Source: Tubiluchus corallicola | Lineage: Eukaryota > Priapulida > Priapulimorpha > Priapulimorphida > Tubiluchidae | Direction: 5' to 3' | NCBI GenBank assembly: GCA_030141605.1 | Contig: JAQGDQ010000032.1 | Coordinates: forward strand, 993,521-1,057,520 | DNA: 64,000 nt | In this document: piece after piece, positions 1-12,100 of the stretch | How the letters are laid out: each line of letters begins with the position of its first letter | Position numbering within the stretch: position 1 is the first letter of the stretch | Position numbers and translations under genes: made by a program | The notes under the pieces: model-generated | The model's input: only the letters and a program-made list of their open reading frames with translations | Databases searched by the model: none | Told to the model about the DNA's origin: nothing

Positions 1-317
1 GCGAAAGCTAAAATAGTAAAATGTAATGACAGTAATTTGATAAAACATACGGTACTTTTCAAAAAAGGTTTAGGGTGACATGAGTAGGAAATACAAAAAA
101 CAACATAATTTGGTATAACTAGCTTCTGGATGCAAGGCAATTGCATCAGTAACCCACTATTCTTAAGTGTTGCTGCAGAAGCAAATCTAAACCTTTGGTT
201 AAAATAAAAAATCCTTCAGTACCTGTAAATTACAGAATAAGCTTTAAACATCACAGACAAGTACATTTATTAACACGACTACCCGCCTTTAAAATGTTAC
301 GACAACTCTATGATTTT
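1..317. other. 3' flank of the NIPA2-like gene
   Basis: This stretch lies downstream of the minus-strand NIPA2-like stop codon and should hold its 3' UTR. A poly(A) signal in the right orientation is at 266-271. No coding region is supported here. Confidence 0.5.
266..271 (-). terminator. Candidate poly(A) signal of the NIPA2-like gene
   Basis: An AATAAA hexamer on the minus strand lies about 47 nt past the stop codon. That is a short but plausible 3' UTR. The hexamer is common by chance in AT-rich DNA. Confidence 0.35.
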
Positions 318-1421
318 TCAATAGGAAGTGCGAATGTGCTGAACGTCTTCCTCACTAGTATCATTTCTTTCGTTTAGTAAAGCAGTCCGTGGATCATCAG
401 CATTGGTAACACTGTTATTTGCATTTGATGAAGAACATGCCATGCCATTCAGTTCAATGTCAGTTTTATTCTGTGCTTGAATGATTGACTGCAGATTAGC
501 CAAACTAATGTTCAAGTCCTTGAATGCATGCAACAGAAAAATGGCTCCTATGATTGTGAAAAATCCGCAAAAGTTTCCAAGTATATCCTGTGCTTGAAGT
601 AAACCCCATTCTTTGAAAAGTATTACAGATGCAATTATGGTGAATGTTGTAAAGAACACATAGTATATAGGTGATACAACACTAGTGTTAAAAATGTCTA
701 AAGCACGATTAAGATAATTCATCTGCACTGAAATACACAGTGCCACTGCAAACACGAAAAAATATGTCAGGGGGTTATACAATTCATTATTAGCACCCGA
801 CAAAGTCTGTATAATTGCTATTCCTAAACCTTTGCATCCCATCACAGATAGGGAACCAACAAGAGAACAAATAGTAATATATATTAATATATTTTTCTGT
901 CCGTAACGTGGCCCATAATAGAATATTAATACTAACGATATAACAATTGCTATAAATGCGTATGTGATGAATGCTGGATCAATTAGTTTATAAGCCAATT
1001 CACGCATGGTATCTACTGTACCTTCTTTAGGTGAATGGATGATGATTACTGTGGCACCAACTACGCACAAAAAGCAACCAAGCTTTCCAAGAATATTCAG
1101 TTTTTCATCTAGAAACTTTGATGCAAGTATAGCACTGACCAGAACGCTGAGAGCTCCCAAAGGAGTCACCAAGGTAGCAGGTGCAAACGCATATGCTGCA
1201 AAATTAGCAAACTCCCCAACTGCCATCATAATTAGTCCAGTCCACCATAACCACTCTTTCAAATAGGCATATCCGCCGTGTCCTGCTCTAGCACTGGATG
1301 TTCTTGAGACCCTTAATAGACCCTTTTTCTTTATTATAAAACTTGAACCAATAAAAGCACTGGACGACACAGCGAGAGATAAACCAATGTAAAAATTCTT
1401 GAGATCAGATGAAGTCGCCAT
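318..1421 (-). CDS. NIPA2: NIPA2-like magnesium transporter, complete, single exon
   Basis: A 367-residue protein of the NIPA (SLC57) family, multi-pass membrane Mg2+ transporters of the plasma membrane and early endosomes. The sequence shows about nine hydrophobic segments. Family-typical blocks include KEWLWW (about residue 55), [19 protein letters not shown] (about 78-96), [25 protein letters not shown] (about 235-254) and LHAFKD near the end of the last helix. The N-terminus (FYIGL, then an IIKKKGLL segment) matches NIPA1/2 rather than the longer NIPAL proteins, and overall it is closest to NIPA2 as I recall that sequence. The hydrophilic tail after about residue 310 is poorly conserved, as in relatives. 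The ATG at 1419-1421 is in a good context (AACAATGGC). The coding region is uninterrupted, which is unusual here because every other gene has introns; a 5' UTR intron upstream is possible. NIPA2 versus NIPA1 orthology is inferred by eye. Confidence 0.94.
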   Translation of the reverse strand: MATSSDLKNFYIGLSLAVSSSAFIGSSFIIKKKGLLRVSRTSSARAGHGGYAYLKEWLWWTGLIMMAVGEFANFAAYAFAPATLVTPLGALSVLVSAILASKFLDEKLNILGKLGCFLCVVGATVIIIHSPKEGTVDTMRELAYKLIDPAFITYAFIAIVISLVLIFYYGPRYGQKNILIYITICSLVGSLSVMGCKGLGIAIIQTLSGANNELYNPLTYFFVFAVALCISVQMNYLNRALDIFNTSVVSPIYYVFFTTFTIIASVILFKEWGLLQAQDILGNFCGFFTIIGAIFLLHAFKDLNISLANLQSIIQAQNKTDIELNGMACSSSNANNSVTNADDPRTALLNERNDTSEEDVQHIRTSY

Positions 1422-2153
1422 TGTTGCTTGCTTAAAATGTCAACGATATGAAGCTCTTTCTACCGTTATCGGCCGTACAGGCTCCAAGAAATCTTTTTCA
1501 GAAGCACTACTCCATTAAATTTTATTGTTATTATTAAAAAATGATGACAACCATTCAGCACTAAATTACCATCAAACTTGCAAAGTGTAAGTTACTGCAA
1601 ACTTGCAGCCAGCTTTTCATTCACTAACAGACAGTTAATTCAAATCGAGTTCATTAATTTTGCTTTCATTATGTGCCTAGATAATCTTTCATTATCTAAA
1701 ATGTACATAAAAATACACACACATAAATTATTAACATTTACATAATACAATACGGAGACCCCTATTTGCAAAGGTAATAAAACGGGTTAAGCACTTAACA
1801 ATGGACATATCAATTATATTTTATTTCTTAATCATACTGTTTATTTTGTAGATATTGAAGCCACGAGTCTACATACATTCCAGAACATGCAACCATGGCA
1901 AAATTATGTTATGTGAATAAAACTGCCTTGGCTGAAGGATGACTGCAGGTAAATTGTGGCAAATGTAACAAATATCAACATCCAAACAGCGCCAGTTTAT
2001 CAGACATTTGTTAAGTTCCTGGGTAAATGCAAGTTGTCATAATAGCCTTTCCTGACTTTGTTGGTTGACAAAATCGGATAGAAATCGGATTGTGTAAACG
2101 TCAAATCCAACATTCTGCGACAGAAATTCGGCTGCATCCAGTAACACCTAGTA

Positions 2154-2187
2154 GCATCAGATTTTGTTGCCGGACAAAATCTGATGC
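2154..2187. repeat. Perfect 14-bp inverted repeat with 6-nt loop
   Basis: The arms gcatcagattttgt (2154-2167) and acaaaatctgatgc (2174-2187) are exact reverse complements separated by tgccgg. It could form a stable hairpin or be the footprint of a small foldback element. Its function is unknown. Confidence 0.85.
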
Positions 2188-2236
2188 AAATTGGGTTGTC
2201 TAAACTTTGCATAAAACTTTGCACAACTAAGATTTG

Positions 2237-2320
2237 ACCATCATACAGTCTTTTCTTTTTTTCTTCAAAGTCTCATTCCATCATACAGTTTTTTCTTTTT
2301 TCTTCAAAGTCTCATTCCAC
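2237..2320. repeat. Two-copy tandem duplication, about 42 bp unit
   Basis: A unit beginning ccatcatacagt, followed by a T/C-rich run and ending tcattcca, occurs twice in direct succession with one or two differences. It looks like a recent slippage or unequal-exchange duplication. Confidence 0.8.
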
Positions 2321-2639
2321 CTACTGTTAGCATTGAGGAATCAACGTTGATGATATTAGATGGATTATAGTATCGAATTTGCAAACTAACACAATAAAGT
2401 GGGATTTTCCAAAAAACTAAAGAAAATAATTATTCAAGTAAACCAGTCAAAAAGAAGAATATATTATTGCAAGAGATGGTAATCAGTCTTGGAAAAAGTG
2501 CAAGTATGTGGGTACTTTTCTAAACACCAAAGATGATATTAAAAGTACAAAGTGACAAGCAATGCATGCTTTTCTTCAGTACAAAAATGTATTAACTAGG
2601 AAGAAATTAAGTCTTAGCATTAGACTTTGATTATTTAAT

Positions 2640-2990
2640 GCTTACGTTACCAGCATATTTATGTACAGCAAGGAAACTTGGGATTTAATGATTACCCAAG
2701 AAAGCAGATTGACACATTTCATAAAAGTCTTCTAAGGAAACTTTGAAGATAGGATGGCCATACACAATCAAAAATGAAGATTTATGCACCAGAACAAAAG
2801 AAACTTCTTGCAGTTCAAAAGTCAAGATACGAAGATTAAGATGGCTAGCACATCTTCTAAGATTACTATATGATGCACCAGTACGAATTGCTGTAAAGGA
2901 AGCCTTAAAACCTTGCAAAAAACACTTGGCAAACCAAAAACAAATTGGATAACTAAGATAAGTAAAGATGTTCAACAACATCAAACAAAT
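2640..2990 (+). mobile_element. Non-LTR retrotransposon remnant (post-RT region)
   Basis: Plus-strand translation gives a degraded segment with an ETWD-like start, then a block around 2820-2850 reading RRLRWLAHLLRL. This resembles the RRLRWLGH motif common downstream of the reverse transcriptase in RTE/CR1-like LINEs. Stops and shifts interrupt it. The family assignment is by motif only. Confidence 0.5.
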
Positions 2991-3176
2991 TTATCTTTGG
3001 GAGTAAAAGAACTCACGCTGTAAGCTGCAAATAGAAATGGGTGGCATACTCTAATAAATCTTGATTCCTCAATGCCTGTCATACAGTAGTACATTGTTAT
3101 CTGTGGATTTGATGACATAATTGTTACATTTTTATCCCATAGGTAGCGCACTAAACACTGCAGCAAATATAAACAA

Positions 3177-6100
3177 ATGGCTGAAACAATTAAAGCGGAA
3201 TCCTACGATTCCGGCCATTCATCTACAATAATTAATGAAGCGGTATATTTGAGTAACGATCTTCATTTGTACGTAGTGTACAAAAGGCGATGGTTTATTT
3301 TAGCTACTTTGACTTTAGCTCAGACGTCAAGTGCTATGGTAATAATTACGAAAATCCTTATCATTAATGCTTGGAACTCAATTGAGAATTATTAATCTGG
3401 CCCCCGCGGTGATTGCACAGCGTCCTCTCTACCAATCATAAACTGTTTGTGCGAGGCACAACACATTATCAATTCTTTCACTTATTTCTTTATGCCTTCA
3501 TTTGCCAAATGGCACATAAGTAAGTAAGTATCTTTATTAGTCACCTAGTAGAAACGATAATGTGATACAAAGTGACAAAATTATTAAATAAATAAATTAT
3601 CTGAGTTAATGATATCAAGTGATTGGTGAAAGGGTGGCGAAAAACTGAAAGTTACCAAAGTCAACTACCCTGTAAGTAATGTTGCTATTAGTAATTAATT
3701 ATATGTGCAATTATCTTGACGAAAATTTCAGAATTAGGTGTAATAAATGGAGCATAAAATTTACATATGGAGCATACCAAATTGCTTAAGTAAGTAAAGA
3801 AATGGTGAGTGTACTAAGATAGAAATATCAATATCATTGAGATTTAGGTTTAAATTTAAACATATACATAAATATGCATACCTAACAGAAAAAAACAAAG
3901 TAATTAAGACTAACAGGCAATTTGGGTATAGACTTATAACATAAAGTACAATTTCAGAAGTAGCAGTGCAATAATATATGTAAAGATGGCATTATTACTA
4001 TTTCCATAGCAAAATTCATGATTAGTGTTCATGTGAGTTGGGGTTTAGATCTTCAGCACATATATATGATAAGTGAGTTTTTACCATTCGTATGTATATA
4101 AACGGTTTGGTAAGTTCAACTTGAGTGGAAAGTAGTAGTTTAAGTTTTAGTTATGTAAGCAATCCCAAGACTAGGTATATAGAGAAATAAGCATGTTTTT
4201 ATAATTTAAGACAAGGTAATTAAGAGATTTGTTTTTGAACTTCTGAGGAAAATTCGTGGGCCTTGGTACTTGAGCGAACGTTGAGCTTTGGTTGTATTGC
4301 ATCTTTTGACACTGTAAGTATTACTTGATGCAAAGCGCGTTTGGTAGTTATGCAAAGCTGAAGGTTCACTCAAGTATCCATTAAATAGTTTGGGTAGCTT
4401 ATGATTCTTGAATTTGAAAACAAATTTAGCCATTTCTAGCTTATAGATATTAGTTATTTTTAAAATTCTTAGTTGATTATAATAAGGTGTTGCGTGGTCC
4501 CGGAAACCAGCAAAGCAGACAGCTTTTACAATTTTATTTTGAGGTTCAGCAACATTCTGTATTACAGTTTTGTTGGCTGATCCCCATTTACAACATTTAA
4601 ATTTTGTAAAAAAATGCATAGATTTATCGATGAAGTATGCAAAGATTTTCTTATCAAATGGCAACTTACCAGGCAAAGCTTATATAAATTTGTTAATTTC
4701 ATAATTTCTTTTTCTTGCATTTGTGTCTAATAATATTTGCATAATGTTATTGCATAATATTTTTGTATGCAAATTTTGTAAATTATTTTACTTATTTCTT
4801 TCCTTTAGGTATGGCTGTCAGTTATGCCAGTAGCTAATTATGCAGCTGCATATTACAATGTCAGTTTAGATGCCATCAACTGGCTGAGTATGGTGTTCGG
4901 TATTGCTACAGTAGTTCTGTCACTACTGACTGTATATGTGATTGACTATGTGGGCATCCGTGCATCGGTATAGAAACTACATTAATTATTATGAAAATAG
5001 GTATTAAGGATGACAATAATATTAACATCTATTTACATCAATGTAAACTCATTGCCTTAGTAGTAAACTAGTAAACTCGGTTTACCTAGTACATCTAGAA
5101 GTAAAGCTGTTCAATTTTATGAATATAGTAAGCAAATGTTTACGAATATATTAAGCAAACTGTGCAGAATAAATATGATTTAGCTCTATCTTAGATTTTA
5201 GTTGCTGGGCCAGCCAAAGTAAAAAAATAGTAGTTCATTTACATGGCATGAGCGGAATAGTAATGAATCTCTATTAAATCTATTGGCATTTTTGATAATT
5301 AATTTAGCACCCAGATGAGGTTTGCACTGAGGTTATCATAAATACACCTTTTCAGACTATCTCTGCTCAGTTCATTAAAAATTTAGTACAACTAATTGAT
5401 TTACAGCTTGTACTTAGGCGACACAATTACCAATTTGAGATTTTCCTAACTTATTTTAGCTACTAACTGGTGCTTGGTGCACAGGCATTGGACAGCTAAT
5501 TCGAGTTCTGAGCCAATTTGAGAGTAATATGAATATGAAATTCCCAGTTGCCATGTTTGGTCAGACAATTGCTGCATGTGGCCAAGGTTTCATATTACTG
5601 ATGCCTGCAAAAGTTTCTGCAATTTGGTTTCATGATGGGGAACGAACACTTGCCACTACCATCTCTTGCATGGGTGAGTACTTAGTCAAGTTAATGTTGA
5701 GATTAGTGACAGTTCAATTTTTAATATTTTTTATAATTATTATTTAAACGGTGCAAGCAATTGATTTTGAGTGAAATCTGTTAACAGTGTTTAAACACAC
5801 ACAATTATAAAAAAATAAAAAATTGTAAGACTCGGTAAAATTAAACAAAGGTTTGGAGTTGCTTTGGTTAAGTCCACTAACTGATTAGACTAAGACCCAA
5901 CTTACTTAATGTATATCTAACCCCATTTTTCAAAGACAAAGGCTACACGTGGTAACATGAATTAGAATTACTTGTAGAAGCAAGTATATAATATTACTTC
6001 ATCTTTTTTGATTTTTGGGATTTCCTAGGACAAGCAGCAGGGATGTTGCTGGCCAACATTGTTTCACCTGCAGTTGTTCAACATAAGGATGACATTCCAC

Positions 6101-9100
6101 TAATGGTAAGGGCGTTTTTCAAACTTGCCACATAATATACGTGATAATATTATGGCAATGATTAATATCACACAGCTCTACCCTTTGCTTTCTGACAACA
6201 AATAACATTTAAAATCGGCATCACAAGAGCTAGTGGTTAGTAGTATCTTGCTTAGTACATAGTACCAACTTATGTTTTGTTAGAACGTCAATCGTGGATG
6301 AGATAAACAGCGTGGAATGTTTATTAGTTAATTTTCAAGTCTAAATTCTAATCAGAAGAAAGTGTAAAGAATGAACTGAATGGCACATGAACTGGCAACA
6401 TCTGGAATATGTTGGACTAGCAGCCATTTTAGTTTATTTACTAGTGTCTAGTTTTTTTTTATGAAGATGAAGGTAACTCCCAGTTCTGTTATGGTGGCTG
6501 TAAATTTGTAAGTTACTGGAGTAAAAAGTAAATATATAATTTACTGTACTCTGTAAGTCATGAACTTCTTGTTGTTTGTTACCTTGAAATATTTGTTTTG
6601 CAAGATAATTTTCTGCTTATGGCTTTCAACACAATACTTGCACAAAAGATTTTCATTATGATCCAGACAAACCTTATTACATTTTAGACTGCAAAGACAT
6701 AAGCATAAGTTTCATGCTCTAAGCACAAAATTAACTGATTTTCTTGTGGAGTTGATTTGAATCTTTAGTGGTAGCTGATGTGTGATTCAAACTATTTATG
6801 TCAACGATTTCATGTATGATGCCTACATCAAAAGTGAACAGAATTTTAATGTAAATGTTATTGTCTTCAAATAAAATTTGATTTATAGGCAGGGCAAATT
6901 TTAAACGTTTAACTTCAATATAAATTTCGCCTTGAAATTTTAGTAATTGCATTGCTATTAGTTATAACATCAGAAGTAATAACAGGTCATTTCATAATTT
7001 GTTTCATTCTACTTACTTAGTTTCAGTTCATTTTTAATACAACTTGGCTACTATCAGCATGTGATAAAACCAGATACAGCTCATTATCAAAGATGGCCTC
7101 TAAGATGTATTCCTCCTCAGCCAAAATCAAGCTATGGCATGAGGGATGAAGCAGCTCTTAGCAAATCTTGAACCCAAATGGTTTAGAGCCAGTGACCAGC
7201 CTCATCATAATGCTTATGACTCATTGCTTAACTTTAGTCACAAACTACACAAATGCATGACCACTTAGTTTTCACTCCCATTTTCAGAATATTTGATATT
7301 ATTATACATGGCTTGTAATGTTTTCCCTTTCTTTACCATTTTAACCATGAAGAGTTGGTTCTTAATAAAAATATTATTTGTACTAAGACTTGGAGTTTAT
7401 GCATATATATATATATATATATATATATTACATTACATGATGTTATTATCTGCATGTTTGTTAGGACATATGTTAAAATGGCAAGTCTCTGGAGAATTTT
7501 TCTGTCCTATGCTCATTACTTACATTTACATTCATGGTATATCCAAATCTTTTCAGGATGAAGTGTTTTTAGGGCCAGCTGCTCTAACAGTTGTCATGGC
7601 CACATTTGGTGTTTGCAGCTCATCTCCACCTACACCTCCATCAAGCAGTGCTGCTGAAAAGCCAGAACCATTTTCAGCTGGCATAAAAAAGGTAGGTTAC
7701 CCTCTTGAACATTACTTACATTTTGAATATATCATAATAACAGTTTTGTACAGTAAACATTTGCTTAGTACAGAGGCATAACAAGGTGGAGGCGACGGGC
7801 AATAACATACAGTTCAATGACTGTTAATTATTAATTACAGATCTGACATTAACAAAACAATTAACAAAAGTTTTCAAGCTACATCAAAATTGCCTAGTCA
7901 GAGATCATCATAGCTGACTTAATTACTACAAACAGCCTAGAAAAAAGGCTAATGTAGTTACTTGTGTGTCGTATGGCTTAGCAGATTGATTTTTTTGGAA
8001 GAAACACTGGCATTTCTCTAACTGCAGATTGTATTATTGTGAATACCTGTAGTGTTCAGTATCTTTCATACATTCAGCTGGAACTGAATGTGTAAGCACT
8101 GTCGTGCTAGTCGCATCTAATGCATTGCAAAGAGTTACCTCTGGTGCAGTACCGCAAGTCAAACTCAGCGTAATTCTTAAAAACAAATATCTTTATCCCA
8201 TCATGTCGAAAAAGGAAAGCTCAGGTGTGCAAAAAACGAATGTAACTTGTGGCTTTACCCACGAAACAAATAATCAAAACATTAAAAGGGTTGGTTGCCG
8301 GAAGTTATTTTGCCCACTTGGCACCACTAACACTTGCTACATCACTGGCTTAGTAATGCCAATTAATGCATTCCAGTAAAATGTGTTTTCAAGTGTGAGC
8401 TGTGCTTTGACAGAAAATAATGTAATTATGTGCATTTGGTATGTTACCAAAAAATCAGTACTGCTTGTCTTATAGACACGCATCTGTTTGCAATTTTACT
8501 GTTCATACTTTAGTTACATTTATTAAACACAAGAAAGTAAGTATTAAATTTTAAATGTAGCTTCAGTAGTTGTACAAACTTTCAGATAATTTTGTCGATA
8601 TTTCTTACTGTTCAGTGTGATATTTTGCTAAAGTTCATAACAGGTTTGCATTTTTGTACTGTGGTGATGTCTACCATGTTTTGGGTATACCTTTCTCTGG
8701 CATTTCCTTTTTCTTTTTTCTGCAACATGCATACAATGGCATTTTAGAGCTTCTCTTTTTGTTCTTCTTTCTCTGATTTTATGCTTTAAGATTTAATATC
8801 GCATCATTTTCCAAATGAAGATATCAGTAATTGTCATCTTAATTTGGAATCTGATAGTAATGGGATGGTTGTAACAGAACGAACTCAAGTTTCTGTTTCA
8901 TTTCACATTAAAGGAATCCTACGCAGTAAAAACTAGTCAAAGGCATGAATTCTACCAAACATTTCCAGCTAAATTAGTTTAGCAGCTTTATTATGGTGGC
9001 TATTCATTTCTTTTGCAGATATTAGAAATTAACGTAATCGATGAAGCACTAGTATTGACTCATTTTGCCTTAGTAGTTTCCTTTGACAGATTAATGATAA

Positions 9101-12100
9101 CTTGTATTATGAAAAGTCTGTCTCGAAATATTAAATGCTGTAAGTGCTACTTTTTTATTTTTTAGTTAATTACTAGCAAAGAGTACCTTATTCTGTTTTT
9201 TGGAGCCGGCGGTGGAGCAGCTATATTCATAGGGTTACTTACTTTAATGACTGAAGTTCTCTGCCCGATGGGATACTCTGATGTATGTTTTTTGCATTCT
9301 GTTGTTTGTATGTTAGCATGCATCATTTATTTAGAAACATGCCAAAAGTACCTTGTACTATTTGAAAATGCCTGTTCAATGCAAACGGGCATTTATGCCA
9401 TCTGACATAAACTGATGTCACAGTCAATTCAAATTTCTTGCTTTTCAATATTAGTCAATATGGGCAGTTTAGAACAAGACTAACAGATTTTTCAGTGGTC
9501 AATGCAAGACTATTAGTAATTTAACCGTGTTGCCCAAAAAATGCTCGCAAAAAGACTGTTAAAGAAATGTTTTCACATAAATGTAGTTCAAGATTCTTTT
9601 AAAATGGAAATTGGTCACTCATGTATGTTTATTTTTATTTGGATTAATTATGTTTGCTGCAGCATTACTGTGTCGGTATACAAAAGTAAAGATGGGCATT
9701 TACGAAATGTAATTTCAATGTGACTAAGTATGTACAACAAAAAGGCTTGTAGGACAACAAGCCACGGTTGAGTAATGGTGCCTTAAACTGTGTCTTCATT
9801 CTCCATATATGGAAACTGATTAACTTTGATTACTAATTACAGATGGATCATTTCAAGAAGGATGCGCTGCTTTGAAACATGAGGATAATGTGTTTAGAAT
9901 TGTCGAGAGAAAAAAATTCGTTGTGAATGTATTTAGGACTTGACTTTTCATCAATTATTCATTACTGATCATGAATCAAGAGGCTGTTTCTTGGTCCAGT
10001 GGCAGCTTTGTCTATTTGTGCCCATTCTATTAAAATCCAGATAAGTGGTTGCAAATTGATTTATAGATAAATGTTGACAAATGTCAGTTTTTTGGGAGTT
10101 TTAGCCACTACGAATTACCGACCTTGTATTGATAGGTTGACTGCTGTCTGTCCGCTTTCTATGTGGCTTCTCATTCTGAATACCTTGGGACTGGTTTTAT
10201 TGAACAATACGTGCTTTAAGAAGTACATTTATTTTGCACAAATAACTTTTTTGGAAATGTCCTCCAAAATTTATATGATTGGCCAGCTTTGGGATCCTAC
10301 TGTCTAGTCTTTCTCTTGGAAAACACTATATATGTATTTTAGGCGGATCTACAATCTGCTGCAATTATGTTTTTCTGAAATTAGGTGAAATTTAATCTAA
10401 AAGTTGAACTGTACCTTTTGCATTGCAGACCTTCTCAGGATTGTGTAGTGTATTTATCATAGCATTTGGAGTATTTGGGGCGATAATAGCTGGAATCTTC
10501 ATTGACCGGACAAAACTGTACACAGAAGTGTTGAAGATCGGATTCTGCATTTCAGTTTTGTGTTTGTGTGCATTCAGCATAGTAAGTAGTATTATCAGTA
10601 ATTAATATAGTTTTAGCATTGATGAACCTAAAAGCGTTTATAATGTTACTAAGTGACAATAGTTCAGGCTTGAAACTCCTTTTTTATAGCAGGTGTCAAA
10701 ATAGTTTTTTAGTTCTATCACCGTATTCTTGCAAGCAGTGCTTAATATAATTTCTGTATGGTATATAAACATAATATACATGTATATTATTGTATTTCTA
10801 CAGTTAAATGAATTCTCTTTACAATACCAGCATTACAATGTCCCACTTGCCTCCCCTCCCTGTGTCCTGGCCTGCTTATCACTAAACCTGTCACTTTGTG
10901 ACTTATTACCCAACCATGATAGAATTCTTACTGTTCAGAGCAGTTTCATAATTAATAGTTATTACTTTACATAAAAAACACATTAAAAGCACTATAGATG
11001 CTACCTGTTGGTAGATTGCTGAAAAATTTTTACAATTAGATTACAATTAAAATACACTTGTATTTAAGATTAAAATAATAGTAATGGTAAATTATGGAAA
11101 TTCTTGATTTGTTTTTATTTATATTTATCAGATAACTAATTAATTATATGACAAATGATCATTAGTTTCCTTTGAACTTAATAAACTTAATTACAAGATT
11201 ATTTTTGATGATAGTACGAACCCATGATTACATTTTAAAGACCAAATGTTGAAAGACAGAAACTGTGAAAAAGTTGGAATACAGTTTGGATTTGAACCAG
11301 ACACTTAGTGGTCTAAGACACCTGCCTTGTAAGCAGAAGTTCTGGGCCAAACCCAAGCTGTATTCCAACTTCACATTTCCTGTCTTTTAAGGGCTTACTC
11401 CATCTTGCTTACTCCATCTTCGAACTTAGTGTTCGAAATACAGTTTCTAATTCTATCATTGCAGAATAGCTTTCTAAAATCATAATCATGTTTTCAGTAA
11501 TTAAATTTTTTAGTTTGAGTGCTAATTAGGGATGTAATTCTTAAACTTTGCGTTCTTCACGTGACAAAACAATATGAATTCATAACTTTGTGCTTCACAG
11601 TTTGAAAACTTAATAATTATTGTAATAATATTTCAAAAATAACTTTTCCTCAACAGTTGTGTTTGCGTCGTGATATGGAGATTCCCCTGGCTGTGTGCTG
11701 TGCATTAATAGGCTTCTTTGGTTATCCATCTTACCCTATTGTTCAAGAGCTAGCTGTGGAATTAACTTATCCAGTTGCCGAAGCTTGCAGTGCCGGATTA
11801 TTAATGGTGTCAGGGTAGGTGAGATCTTATTTTACTTTTTTTATATTTGCTTGCTCTGAAGAAGTTCAGTAGTAATCTAGGAGCCAAGTGACTTTTTTAT
11901 TATTAATAACTAAGAGAAGTTCACTTCTACAAGTCTGAAGCTTGTTTACATAAATTTATTGAATTATGTATTGGTGTATATTGACTCCTTTCTCAGTGAT
12001 GTTAAATCCAGAGCTTTTTAGAAATTGACTAGTCATAGCATTGCATTCTGTCAACCTTCCCAGCTTCGTCTAGAGTCACCATATGTAACCAAATTATTTA

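Larger units (their letters stand above)
1422..3176. other. Intergenic region between divergent NIPA2-like and SLC49A3 genes
   Basis: This region should hold the promoters of two divergently transcribed genes, about 1.75 kb apart. It contains a perfect 14-bp inverted repeat (2154-2187), a roughly 42-bp tandem duplication (2237-2320) and a LINE remnant (2640-2990). No TATA box or other defined promoter element could be assigned with confidence. Confidence 0.5.

Noticed and set aside
8104-8379. 91-codon plus-strand open frame beginning MLVASNALQ
   Set aside because: It overlaps a DNA-transposon relic, and the only hint (MSKKESSG) is too weak to call a transposase.
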